Source: Phallus indusiatus
Taxonomy: Eukaryota; Basidiomycota; Agaricomycetes; Phallales; Phallaceae
NCBI GenBank assembly: GCA_027605045.1
Contig: JAQFWX010000014.1
Location: 927,391-991,390, forward strand
DNA: 64,000 bases
Direction: 5' to 3'
The translations under genes and the position numbers were made by a program. Below are positions 24,878 to 36,945 of the stretch, piece by piece; the first letter of the stretch is position 1; each line of letters starts with the position of its first letter. Below the pieces are notes generated by a model. The model was not told the DNA's origin and made no database searches. It saw only the letters and a list, made by a program, of their open reading frames with translations.

Positions 24878-25064
24878 TGTTGGGTTTTATTAGTTCGGAC
24901 TATATGATGTGTTCAGTAGATTACATAATAGACTTGAGCTTTTGTCCTCCACCCATTTTGTGCTGTGTCGCGCTGTATCGTGTGTGCCGTGTTGTATCGT
25001 GTTAACGTCAATTTTACGATCTCTTACGTCTGATTCTACCCTACATTCGTCTAATAATCCAATA
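24878..25064 (+). mobile_element. Solo LTR, copy 1 (187 bp)
   Basis: Begins TGTTGGGTTTTATTAG and ends TAATCCAATA. It is flanked on both sides by the 5-bp target duplication ATACT (24873-24877 and 25065-25069). It is about 90 percent identical by eye to the copy at 25376-25562. The last dinucleotide is TA instead of CA, suggesting some decay. No internal retrotransposon sequence is attached. Confidence 0.85.
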
Positions 25065-25375
25065 ATACTCAAAAGTATATCATTCAAGAGCTAACCGTAG
25101 GGTAGAATTTCCGCAACTATTTAGTATATTTGTCAAAGCACAACACTGTCAATCTCCAGTAACCCAAGGCCCAGAACCTTCAAGTTGTCCATGCAGATAT
25201 AGCATGCTGACAATAGTATTCAAAATTATCGTAGAAACATAAATCTTTCTATGGATCTAAGAAGAATACTACTCGCAAATGATTTATGTTCGTGGTGTTG
25301 ACAAACTGTGGCATGTGCCACAGGCCCACAGCGGGACTTTCAAGTTGCAACTCTTCGTTCGTCTCTCGCGTTGGC

Positions 25376-25562
25376 TGTTGGGTTTTATTAGTCCGGACTA
25401 TATGATGTATCCAGTAGATTACATAATAGACTAGAGCTTTTGTCCTCCACCCATTTGTGCTGTGTCGCGCTGTATCGTGTGTGCCGTGTTGTGTCGTGTT
25501 AACGTCAAATTAACGATCTATTATGTCTAAATTCTACCCTACATTCGTCTTATAATCCAACA
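25376..25562 (+). mobile_element. Solo LTR, copy 2 (187 bp)
   Basis: Begins TGTTGGG and ends TCCAACA, with an exact 5-bp target duplication TTGGC at 25371-25375 and 25563-25567. It has the same length and orientation as copy 1. The two different target duplications show two separate insertions, each reduced to a single LTR. The 311 bp between the copies (25065-25375) hold no gene. Confidence 0.88.
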
Positions 25563-25567
25563 TTGGC

Positions 25568-26423
25568 TCTAGCGAACGTCAATAAATTCGTTACTATTAT
25601 ACGTAAAAATTTGTTAAGATACCACTCATTCCAATTTCCACAAAGCATAACACAGTTGGCCGTGTCGTCTTCAGGCAATCGTCAACTTGTCATCGAGGTT
25701 GGCGACGTCGGCGTTGTGTTCAATTTGACGCCGTGACAGTTACTATCCCGGCAAACACCGAGCCAGATACTGGTAACTCGATGCTCTGCCAATCAGAAAT
25801 TTTAAAACTCCAGCTATGTCAAGCAAACTAGTCACTGACTGACCAGTGACAGAAGTGAATCAAAAATACTGTTGCTGTTGCCTTGTTTATTACGAGTCAG
25901 ACTACCAGAGTAACACGAATGATACGATGGGTCTATTTTATGGGTCTACAATACGAATACGAATAGGAATACGGTTGGTTTAATGAATGCAAATATTACT
26001 ACGATGGCGAGCACGAAAAAAAAGAAGGGGGGTATTAGAGAATAGATGCAGTGGTATTAAGCATGAAGTCGATGTCGGATTGAGATGATACTACTGTGGT
26101 TCGTTTTTGAGCGGTCTTGATGTGCGTTCAGTGTGGGGTCATGGCGTGTTCGGCGTACATGGATCAGGTCGGATCGAGTCGTGGCGGGTCCTTTTTTCTT
26201 CTTCTTGAATGTGTGATAGAACAAGTATGAATTTGAATATGTCGTCAGAAATGCTGGAAAGAATTGAGTATGGGCAAATCAAGTGAAGGAAGGGGAGTAT
26301 GCACGTACAGAGTCCAGACAGAAGCAGCTACAACAAGAAAATAATATGTAGAATAAAGAAAACAATTGAGCGCGAGTGTCCAAGAAATATCAACGGCAAA
26401 GAGAAGAGGAAAAGAAAAGACGA
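25568..26423. other. Intergenic, no gene recognised
   Basis: About 860 bp between the second solo LTR and the stop codon of the next gene. The part near 26000-26240 is probably the 3' UTR of that minus-strand gene. Nothing else is seen. Confidence 0.4.
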
Positions 26424-29400
26424 TCATGAGCCCCGAGGAACCAGAACAGCAAGAAGCACTATAAGCGGAATATAGAGGAATAACCCAAAGAAACTCATAA
26501 TTCGACAGCGTCGTCGCCATATATACGCAACTACGACAAAAGAAGTTGAGTTGGATACACAGATAACAAGTACACTGAACGAACAAGACGTACCATCATA
26601 CTCCAATATCTCTCTATCCTGCAACTCTTCCTCCGTCATAACCAAATTAGGATCACCATACCCTTTTCTTCGATCTGCCCACCGCGTACCCCACCCCCAC
26701 ACAACCGGACAAACAGCAGCAATCCACCAGAGCGGAAAGACAATAAATCCAACAACGAACGCCCACCCTTGCAACGGGAAAAGCCTCCTCTCCACACCCC
26801 ACCCAACAAGCGACGAACGACTGCGCATCATATATCCAGGATCTTCATCCACCACTTTTCTAGTCGCAGCGCCTTTCCACACTTTGCTGTGACGCTTGGT
26901 CGGCGGAAGTGACGGATCGCGCATGTGGTACGTGTTCAGACTGTGTCGTGTGTCTATTGACGGCGCTTTGGGTGTCAAGATCGCGAGAACGGGTATCGAA
27001 GTCGATCCTGCTACGGATGGCGCGCGATGATGACCCTGCGAGGAAAATGACGTTTGGGACTGCGCTCGTGTGGTGGTGGTGGTGAATGGTCCTGCGCCTG
27101 TGCGTAGAGCAGAACCGGTACGAGATGGTGTAGGTGATGATGACGATGAAGGGACTCGGGTTCGTGGAGGTGATCTTGATGGTGATGTAGGGCGAGAGTG
27201 GGTTTGAGAAGGAGGTGGTGCATCTGAAAGGCGGATTCGTTTAGGGTTGTGTAGACGAAAGGAAGAAGGCGCATGGGACGTGTGAGAAGCATCTGATGGG
27301 CGATCTGCAGCTGTATATCGACAAACAAGTCAGTCTGCGAAAATTTTTCAAAAATAAAAAGAGCTTTTGGCTTACATTCACTACGGGTAAGGAGAATTGA
27401 CCGTACGCTGTTTTTGTTTGCGTTACCATTCAAAGGAGCGCTGGCTGATGGAGTCAAAGTGGTCGACGAAACCGGTTCGTCTTCAGCATCGGTGATTTTA
27501 CGCTTGGATCCCACGGTATAGTCCATGTCCGAGTCCAGTGCAGGTCCAGGATCCGACATGGAGGAGCTCAAACGTAGTGGGATGCCAAGTTCGACAGGTG
27601 TTGGTGCAGTAACGGAAACAAATGGAATTGAGCTTCCGCCGGAACCAGTCACTTTCAACGTGGGAGGTGGACTGCGTCTCTTTGTCACCTTGGAAGCGAC
27701 GGATGATCTCGATTCGCTGTCGTTGTTGACGTGAGCATGACCTGCGGGATCAATATTGTTCCGTGTCACAGCAGCCGAGGAACTTTCAGCGCCTTCAGCG
27801 ATAGCAGATTCCTTGTCCACCATTGCTATGAACTGTGTTAAACTGCTTCGTACTTTAGGTCCACGACGAGCTTTGCCTGTTGCTGCATTTGTATTAGCAC
27901 GAAAGAACTCTCGCCTGTCTTCTCCTATGCTTCCGAACAGAGTTGGATTCTTTGGATTCTTTGGATTGACATCGACATCGCTAGCGAGAGATTTTGAACC
28001 GGGCGACGCCGGCGGGCTTCCCAATTCATCGTCACGGTCTCCTCCAGCAGTACCATTCTTCACGCCGCCTTTCAATGAAAGTCGAACCATTTCTCTGCTC
28101 ACGCTAGAAGGCCAGCTTTCAGAACCACCCGTATTACCCCGAATAGCTTCGATGGAGCTCCAATCCGCGCTGAGTCTGCGTTGTTCGGACAAAACGAATG
28201 TTTTGCCAGTAGGACTTGACTTGTTCTGAGTAGTGGTAGCAGGAGGAGGAGGAGTAGTGGTAGTAGTAGTATCCGTGAAAACGTCCTCGATTTGAGCTTC
28301 TTTCCGTGGTTTACCAGAATTGGTCATTTTGTTAAGCGACTCAGACATTCGTCTGAAACTGGGGAAGAGGACTGAGCTGCCGCTACTGCTGTGTCCTTCA
28401 CTTAAAAACACCGGGCGGACCCCGTCGAAAGTATGGCGTGAACGTGATCGGGGAGGGTAGGTGTTGGGTGGCTGTCGTCCACGATGGCTATTGGGCGACC
28501 GGTGAGGCGGTGGAGGAGTGGATGTGCGAGGAGGCGTGAAAAAAGTATCTGTCTGTCTGTGGTGGTTGGGGGCGGTAACCAAGGGGGTACTATTATTATT
28601 GCCAGTAGTCTCTGTCATCCGCGGCTGGCGACCCTGATGGATGCCATCCTTCCCGGATTGGGACATCGCGCGTGATGGAGCAGTCTTTGGTGAGGCGGCA
28701 GCTTCAGAATCATGTTGACTGGGTGGACTGGAGTCGTGCTTATAGCTCTCCTGGTTGGGTCGGAGTCGGCGAGGATTTAATGACTTCCCAGGAGAATCTT
28801 TTAGAGATGAGCGTTTATGACTGCCATTTGAACCGGAAGGAGCGGAGAAAGGACTCTCTTGAGGAGATGATGAACCGCTTATTGGGGTGTGATATGAACC
28901 ATTACTGGACGGACTGCTTAGGGGAGTCTGCGGAACCTGAGGCGAGGATGACGACAGTACACCCGTTAATGGTACTGTGAAGCTACGTTTTCGGCCAATG
29001 ATAGATGTATTTGAATAGCTCGACAGTATTCGCGAGATGAAATTGGATCCGTTTTCATCACTGTTCGCAATTCTGGTTTTTTGCTCGGGTTGAAATCCTG
29101 TGTGATCCGTTTCTTTATCCACCGCTATTGAACGTGATTTCCGACTCTTGGTGCTGCTGCCTGGAGCTGATGCAGCACGCGACGCCAAGCTCAGATACGC
29201 ATCCCCATGATCATCATTCGGGCTCGTGGAAGAATCGACCTGATAATCATCCAAAAGAGGAGCGGCAGCAGGAGTTGGAGGGTCGAGAGACGGTGCAGTA
29301 GAAGCGGTTGATTGAGACCGAGTTCTGAATCTTGTGAGATAATTGGGTATCAGAGGCATCCGAATTGCCTCAAGCTGTCGACCATGGTCTGATTGAGCGA

Positions 29401-29425
29401 CACTATATATTTTCAAATTTCCCAA
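26424..29425 (-). CDS. Large disordered Ser/Pro-rich protein with C-terminal membrane helices
   Basis: Function not recognised. Exons in transcript order: 29425-27376, 27310-26576 and 26530-26424. They sum to 2892 nt, giving 963 aa. Most of the protein (about residues 30-830) is low-complexity, rich in Ser, Pro, Thr and Asn, and probably unstructured. The C-terminal part is ordered: GWGVERRLFPLQGWAFVVGF begins a long hydrophobic helix, an acidic loop follows, and a last helix (SFFGLFLYIPLIVLLAVLV) ends at the stop. The conserved-looking MMRSRSSLVGWG suggests a real membrane-anchored module. Splicing at 27311-27375 moves the frame to the Ser/Pro-rich one; staying in the unspliced frame would give a His-rich run and lose the helices. 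An alternative start is at 29359. Confidence 0.78.
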
Positions 29426-29703
29426 GAAACTTACGAGTATTTATAATGTAAACAGCAAAAGCAAAAAGAGTGACTTATGAGCTGGGTTCAAAGGAATGAC
29501 CGACAAGATATTATGGATGAGATAAAAGGGAGAGAAAGAAAAGATACAATCTTCAAGCCAGGATCGCTTAGCAGAACAGACAAACAGAATTGTATAATTT
29601 TTTCTTTCTCAGCGCCACGAGGCCAGACGTCGAAGAAGAAAGGGACACATTGGAAGGCTGTCTGTGATTTACTAGTACGATTTTGGGCGGACTTTGAAAA
29701 AGT

Positions 29704-32700
29704 TTAGACACGGTACACGACTTCGAATGCCCACGCATCGTTCACAAGCGATGCCTCGTTTTCGTTCACATAAATAATCACTTCGTCATCATTCACTTCG
29801 AATGACAGTTCCTCGCCACTTCCCCCTAGCAACGTGATTTTATCTCCCTTCATTACGGGGACAGGGGAGCGCACCGCAAACGAGGGACTGGGCCACGCCA
29901 AAGTCGTGATGTAGAATGCCAAGGGAGTCGTCGTAAACCGCAAATTGCTAGACTCTTGCGGCCCAATGAACCAGTAATCTGTGGCATATAGAGCTTTGCC
30001 GGCTATCTGAAGCCAGGAGCCCAGTCCACGGAGCGTAGTGACCTCAGGTTCGACGACACTTCCGTTACCGGTCGGCCCAATATCCACTGCATAAAAACAA
30101 TATGATCAGTATACCAAAGTCCGACGAGATGAAACTTGTCATCCACAAACATAACCAATTTCCATTCTTTGACACTATATCAATTAACATATGAATGGCG
30201 GTCGAGGTGTTCATGTAATTGGCCGCCGGTGTCTGAGCGTTATAACCTATTGAAATTTTTTTAGAGATTAAAAGCATTATGAATCAATTTGCTTGGGAGG
30301 ATCATACCATAACTAAATGGGTCTAACCCGGAATTACTTTTTTTTTGCATGGAAATGAGACGATCGCACATTCTTTCACAATAAAGTCACATTCACCTTT
30401 CCCATTTATTTTGATTCACCACACCATAGGTGGTGTATTCAGGGGTTGCAAAGTCATCTAAAGTTTTCGTTGAGAAAAAAAAGAAACTACATACACCGAA
30501 TTGACTCACAAACCCAAGTCCCACATCTATCATCCATAGCGACATTGATGCCCTCCGAATACTTGCGATTATACCACCTGCGCAAGGTAAGTCAATCACT
30601 GATTGTACATGTGTCTCTCACTCACTCTGGAATAACCTCCGTCACATTAGTGGGTCCTCCAATATCACACCACAAAATATTGGTATCATAACCATTTGAT
30701 TCTCCACTCCCGGGGGCGCCCACGAGTATTCGCATCTGAGGAGCCTGAACATCTTGAATGAAATCACTAACAGGTATAAAACCCGTGTAAGGCTCGAGCT
30801 CGCTCCAATTATATGCATTATGCGCGAGGCCACCTGGCCAAGAGCTAAATCCGTACTCGGCAAACGCAGGATTAAACCATTCAGGAAGACTGAAATATGT
30901 TCCTGGAACGAGATTTGGGTGCAAATCTGCTGCGGAGGTTATAATTTTGCCTATGAAATCAGCTTTTGGACCGAGAGCTACGGAAGAGCGGTGCGTTGTG
31001 TTTTGCGGATCAAACATACAGAAACCTAAAAATATTCAGAACCTGCAAGCATAAAATAGTAGTTCACTTACCATCATGATGTTTGGTGACAAGAACAAAA
31101 TCTGAAAAAAAAAAAGACATGTAAAATCAGGTTTGTACGTGATTTTTTTCAATCTCACAGTTAGCTCCAGCTTCCTGGAATAAATTTGTAAAAATGTCAG
31201 GCGTCCACCCATGCTCAATAGGATTGAACACTACAATGTGCTTAGCTCCATACGCACGGAAACCGGAAAAAAAAAACTTCAGCGCGTACTGGGTATAAAA
31301 TCGTCGTACAAGAATTGCTCGCCGTAAGTTTCCTTGTGGTAGACCCACGTTGGGCTATCGGTATTGTTAGGCTAGAGTGTGATAATTTCACTATAAATAA
31401 CGACGAAATGAAACGAAAAATGCACATACGTTGTGCTGTTGCCACCAGTACCATTCTGAAATAAATTTGAACAATAATACTTAATCCATACATCGAAACG
31501 AGCATACCGGCGTATTGCTGTAGTTGGTGTTGCTTAGAGAATTAAAAACCAACAAGATTGATCATTACTTACAACACCAGAAGGCGCGAAAGCAGGGATC
31601 TAAAAACGTCTGTAAGATAAAATTTAGTTCAAGTAGCGGCAGGCTTACGCTGTATATACCCCAGTGCACGAATATTCTACCACAGGCGCTTGAATGAAAG
31701 GACGTAGCCAGAAAGAATAGACTTACCCAAACTATTAACGTATCAGTAAGAAAAATTGCACCATGAGAGCTTATGATGTAACTACCTTTGCGTCCTCATA
31801 CCACTTTGGAGCTTCATGCACTTGCAAACTCTCAATAGTAGACTCATAAGACGGAATGCCCGCGGTAATGTCAAACTCTCCACTTTGAGCAATAACATTT
31901 CCTCGAGAATCCGAAACAACGGCATAAGCAGTAGCAGGCGTGCCGCGTTCTACGCCAGCAGCGTTCACGACACCCACTTTCACCCGTGCTTGATCTCCCG
32001 GACGCAATCTGTTCAATATTCCTGCGTAAACGGTATCGACGTGCGCGCTTTTTATGGTGATGGTGTGTTCTCCTGTAAGCCAAGTCGATGTTGATGCCGA
32101 TATGTTGTCGGTTTGCGGGCTGATGGTAGGGAGATTGGATATAGCGACTTCGACGACTTGAACAATATCCGATGCGGTGCTGCCGCGGGACATTATATCT
32201 GATCTTTTGTTTGAGTTGAGGGGCTTGACATAAGTCATGGCAAGTTCCTCGACCGCCGAATCACGCCCGCTGTCGTTGAACCATTGATTGCGAGACCGGA
32301 TATACTGGAAAATCAAACTCGGACCCGTAGAAGATGAAGCTGAAGACTCTGGGACGTTGGAAGATTTGGAAGAAAGTAGCAGAGGAGATGTGAAGAGGCT
32401 TATAGCAAACACGTGTAGTCTGCTTCCGCCTACTTCGCCTGTGGGTAGCGTTATAGATGCCAGTTCTTTTTCTGAATTCAAAGGAATTTCGAAGTATTGG
32501 ATGTGTGACGTGTTGCCGTCTATACCCGTAGCCGTGTACGTAAATTCACTATATTACCCATCGTTAACTTCGTTGATGTAAATGAAAAGAAGATACACAC
32601 GAGTTTATAACACCCTGTGCGAAGGATGGGATGATCAAGCCTGCATTTGCTTTGGGTAATGTTTTAGACACTTACGCGACTGCTCTTCCAGTCTGGAATA

Positions 32701-33201
32701 AGAACAGGTTGAGTTTGAAGCGTTCCATCTTTATACGTCACCGAAATATTATTGGTGTAGATCGATCCTCCATCCGTTGCACTAATCAAGTGAAGGGATT
32801 GGAAATGGCCGTTTGAAAACGGAGAAAGTATAGTTTGATTTGCGGCAAGAATGTTGTCTGCGTTGGATGAGGCTCCCCAAGATGGAAGGGTAAACTAAGG
32901 AGAGCGGCATTAGTTAGACGAAGCAACATATTTTTTTGGATTTGCATACGTCTATTCCTCTGTAAGTCAATAATTCGCCTCCGGCCGGAAGCTGGGAGAG
33001 AGGAAAGCTTCCACCATCACCATCGAAGTTTGCGCCACCAGGAGAGCTAGAGACCGCTTTGTTATTGAAAAGAGAAGTCAAGTCAATACTTTGAGAAATT
33101 CCATCTGCGTTGTTCTGCGATGGAGCTGCCCAAATTGCGGGTATTGCGCAGGAAAGGGAGAATAACTTGAGAAGGAAACTACCAGCAGTGCGAAATCCCA
33201 T
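29704..33201 (-). CDS. Secreted GH29 alpha-L-fucosidase
   Basis: Removes terminal L-fucose from glycans, acting outside the cell. A signal peptide follows the ATG at 33201 (MGFRTAGSFLLKLFSLSC...). The N-terminal third carries an extra domain before the catalytic barrel. GH29 landmarks in order: WYEDAKFGIFVHWGIYS (about 31800 down to 31650), EWYWWQQHN, YFVLVTKHHDGFCMFD and LPEWFNPAF. NILWCDIGG follows, in which the Asp of codon 30666-30664 is the expected nucleophile. LLDIGPTGNGSV and a C-terminal beta-sandwich-like domain end at 29704. The gene is cut into many exons, several very short, including one of 5 nt at 31727-31731. I have not fixed every splice site in 29990-31770 and 32480-32950. 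Confidence 0.88.
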
Positions 33202-33624
33202 TTTCTTAGCGCAAAACGTCTACCGCATGGTGTATCCATTCTTTATACTCCACTTTCAATTGAGCCGGACCGCTGCCTCAGCACCACGTCGCAGAAACGA
33301 AAGACCAAACCAGACTTCTAGTGAGTCAGAAGCTTCTGCATCGCATGGTGAGGTGAACATATGTCGAGGTCACTAGACGTTTACAATGAACCCTCTTTCC
33401 AAAAGAAACAAAAAATATATAAGAGCTCCAAAGATTGAAATGAATTCAATCTATTCTCGAGTTCTAAATATCGAAGCAATGGAAAATGTTCGCAAAAAAT
33501 TTCCAATGAACAACATCGTTTGATGAGGTCACGCGTCCGGGTCACAGGTCACACGGGTAACGGCCCCATATCCGCTCGCCACACACACATACACACACTT
33601 TTTTGCTTGCAAGGTGCACCGACA
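33202..33624. promoter_or_regulatory. Shared promoter region of the fucosidase and RBM25
   Basis: The two genes diverge from this 423-bp gap. On the fucosidase side a minus-strand TATAAAG lies at about 33241-33247, roughly 40 bases upstream of its ATG. On the RBM25 side there is no clear TATA box close to the start; a CA-repeat-like stretch (ACACACACATACACACAC) lies at about 33580-33598. Confidence 0.5.
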
Positions 33625-36027
33625 ATGCAGCCGACGCCGACTCGAATGGGCCTCGGGATGCGTCCGACGCCGTATGGACAAGGACCGTCAATAGCAACTC
33701 TCGCACAGCAACAACATGCAAACCCACAATTTGTCGGAGCCCAGCAGCCACAACAACACCGTATAACCACCCTTTTCATAGGGTCGATTTCTGGTGGGAT
33801 CACCGATGCGCATTTAAATGAAATGCTAGGCGTATGTTCTTATCCTTTACATGCTTCGTTATTGTCATCTGTAAACGTTTGTGCTTTTATGTTTAGGCTT
33901 GTGGGCCATTGAATTCTTTCAAACGGCTCATTACACCTGCAAACAAGCCACAAGGGTTTGGATTTGCTGAATATCAAGATCCAGAGGGCGCATGGCGAGC
34001 TTTACAACTGTTGAATGGTGTAGAGCTTCCAGCTTTAGAAGATGGGTGTGCCAATAAAAAGCTGCTGGTTCGTACAGTCTTTTTGAGCTGTTCACTAGGT
34101 TCTCACCAGATGATAGGTTAAAGCAGACGAAAAAACCACCTTGTTTCTGAATGCATATCGAGCGCAAAAGGCTATAACAGATGTAAGCCTCATTTCGCTT
34201 GCTTTATCAATCCAATTACATTCATCTCTCTATCGTTAAGGCCGAGAATGCTCAGGCGGCGGAGGCAAAAACCAGAATCGACCAAATCGTCGAGGATATC
34301 AAGAAAAAGGCGGATGAAGGCACAGAAGGCGGGTCCAAAGAGAAATATCTCATCCCACCTCACTTGCACGATCTCCAGGAGGCTGAGCTTCCTGAGGCAC
34401 AGCGCGGGCTGGTTATCTCCGAGATCGCGCTCTTCCGAGAACGAGCTGCGAAACGAGAGCGAGAGAAGCTACGTGATGAGCAAGAACGGGGTAGAGCGCT
34501 TGGGATATCGTCGTCTCCGTATGGTGGTGGTGGTGGAAGGGGCAGTCCTGCGAGTGGCTCGAATAAGGCTCCTGTTAATGCGCCCAGCGGACCGAAAGGT
34601 AAAGGTGGTGTGGGCTCTGGGCAGCAGGGTTATGGTAAAGCGCCTGCTTTCGTCCAAAGCCAGAGTCGTACGGGTCATGTTGAAGTTGAAAAAACCGATG
34701 AGCAAAAGGAGCAGGATCGGAAGGATGCCAGGATGCGTGACGAGAATGAGTCGTTCAGAGATGTCAGTGGCATTTCGTTAGGCCGTGTCTTTGCTTTGAC
34801 GTTTGTTTTTTATTCTATAGCGAGAAAGACGGTATGAACCGAGAGAGAGACAGCGGATTGCAAATCTTGAGCGGACATTGCAACGCGAGAAGATGCAACG
34901 AGAAGGAGAGGCACGAGACAAGATCGAGATGCATACTCGTCTGGATGTCTGGGACGACGATGAAAGCGATGAGATGTTTTACACAGACAGGTGGGAGCTG
35001 TTTGCTTTTAACGAGCCTTCATTCAAATATCTGAGAACTTTGTCTTTAGAGCTCGCTGGCGCGCGCAACGTCGTCGTCATTTGGCCCAGGAGGAAGATGC
35101 TGATCGCCGTTCTCGCGATCTGGAACTAACAGAGGCAGAACATCTACGACGTGAATCTGAACTCTTTCTTGCACGGCAAATGGAAGACATGCGTGCGCTT
35201 CAGGAGGAACAACGTAAAGCCGGTTTACTTCTGGACGATGGTGCACCCGTCCGGCTCAATGTCTCACTTGCACCTGCTGGAACGAAAGGAGAAGCAGCAC
35301 CCGCCGCGTCTGGTGCTATATCTGGTGCAGCACCTCCAGTCTTTGGTCAGGGCGATGATGATGAAGAGGAACTTAACGCCAGGAAGCGACGTCAGAACCT
35401 TAGTAAAGTTGACTTTGCACCGACAGACAGTTCTGAAAAGGTTCAGCAACGACTTGAGAAGATTAAAGCGAGTATACCGAGAGATAAAGAGACGCTCTTT
35501 AAAGTCAAAGTGCGCTTTGACGCTGTCAACGAGGTTCGTAGTACTTTCGTATATCGTGACTAGCCAAACTAATTAAGGACTTTTTTTTTTCAGTCACTTA
35601 TTGACCGTAAATTTGAGCCGATTGTCAAGCGCAAGATCATACAATATGTTGGAGAGTTGGAGGATGACGATTTGGTTTTGTTCGTGATAGAGCATCTGAA
35701 AGACAGGAAGAGTCCGCAGAAACTGGTAGATGAATTGGCTGCGGTGCGTAACTATTTTTCAATGCATTGGTTGATTCCTCTTCTCTTTTTGTCGTTGTCG
35801 TAACACGTTTTCTCGAACAAACGCTAACAACCCCCTTTCAATGCTTTGGTGTATGATCATGATAACTAAATTTGTTTTTTTTTTCTTTTTCTCCCTTTCT
35901 TTGACTATATTAGGTACTGGAAGAAGACGCGGAGACATTTGTTATCGATATATGGAGACAAGTGACGTTTGAGAGTGTGGCGTATGGTGAAGGGCTGGAT
36001 AGCGGAAAGATGCTGGTTGATGAATGA
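33625..36027 (+). CDS. RBM25: RBM25/Snu71-type splicing factor (RRM, RE/RD-rich, PWI)
   Basis: U1-snRNP-associated splicing regulator acting in the nucleus. Eight exons: 33625-33831, 33897-34067, 34117-34182, 34241-34762, 34821-34990, 35050-35533, 35594-35743 and 35914-36027. They sum to 1884 nt, giving 627 aa. An RRM covers about residues 48-145, with TTLFIGSISGG as RNP2 and GFGFAEYQ as RNP1. A long charged middle segment follows, rich in Arg, Glu and Lys (FRERAAKREREKLRDEQERG, EREYRQREKR-like). The C-terminal PWI domain starts near IDRKFEPIVKRKIIQYVGE and ends with FVIDIWRQV. An in-frame ATG at 33520 would add 35 residues, but the ATG at 33625 opens the conserved part. Confidence 0.92.
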
Positions 36028-36945
36028 CCCTCCCCTCTCGAGTACGATAGTCCTTTTCTCTCTTTTCTTCTGGTCTTTCTTTGTAGTTTGCCGGTGTGGC
36101 GAAGTAGGGGAGTGAGTGCCCAAGTAAATACATATCGCGAGTCCAAAAAAAAGGTATGTATGAGCACTCTACATAATCGTGGATAACCATGATCCGAATT
36201 GCGTCTAATTTAGATGCCCCCTCCCTACTACGTCAAAATCCCCAATATGTACGTTATACTGCTCTGAGGCAGAGAGGCTGACGGGAATGGTTAATGAGAC
36301 CATTAAAGGATATAATTTTCGTTGAAACTTTATCTCTATCCGCACTATGTCATGTTTTCTGGCTGGTTGACCGTTGAGTCTCATGTCCTTTCTAATGTTA
36401 TATTTGAATACATTGATCATCCTTGTCTTAAAAATCGTTGTTTTTGTCGGGATGTGTAAAGCTCTTATCGAGCTCGAGACAGTGATCCTTCATCTCTGGA
36501 TGGTGTGTCTACATATGGGATCACCTCAACGACTGAAATCCGAACAAATCTAAATTAGCATTTTTATTTTTATTTTGTTGTTGTTGTTTAATATTCCAGG
36601 TAGACAAATGACCAACACGATTTCTGCTAAAGCTGTCGTCCGCTAGGCGACCGGCGCCTATCTGGACGCATTTACGCAACTTCCGCCTTTTAACATATCC
36701 GAAGATGTCCTCTTCGGAGTGACACACGTATAAAATTGGAACGATACAGAGGTTTTAACAAACGGTATCGCGTTTATGTTAAGTCCAGTCCCATGGACCT
36801 TGTATTGCACATCTCCGTCGTTTTTTTTCCTCTTTAAGATAATCTGCCGCTCCATTATACACAAACAACAAGCGCCATTTATAAGAGATTCCCACTTTTT
36901 CTCTCTCCCCGTTTTCCCCTCTCCCGTTCTTTCACTCTTACTCGT
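36028..36945. other. Intergenic, no gene recognised
   Basis: About 920 bp. It contains the RBM25 3' UTR and then, near 36880-36945, a pyrimidine-rich stretch typical of a fungal transcription start region just upstream of the next gene. Confidence 0.45.

Noticed and set aside
24878..25562. The LTR pair as one TRIM (miniature retrotransposon with two LTRs)
   Set aside because: Each copy has its own, different 5-bp target duplication. They are therefore two solo LTRs, not the two ends of one element.
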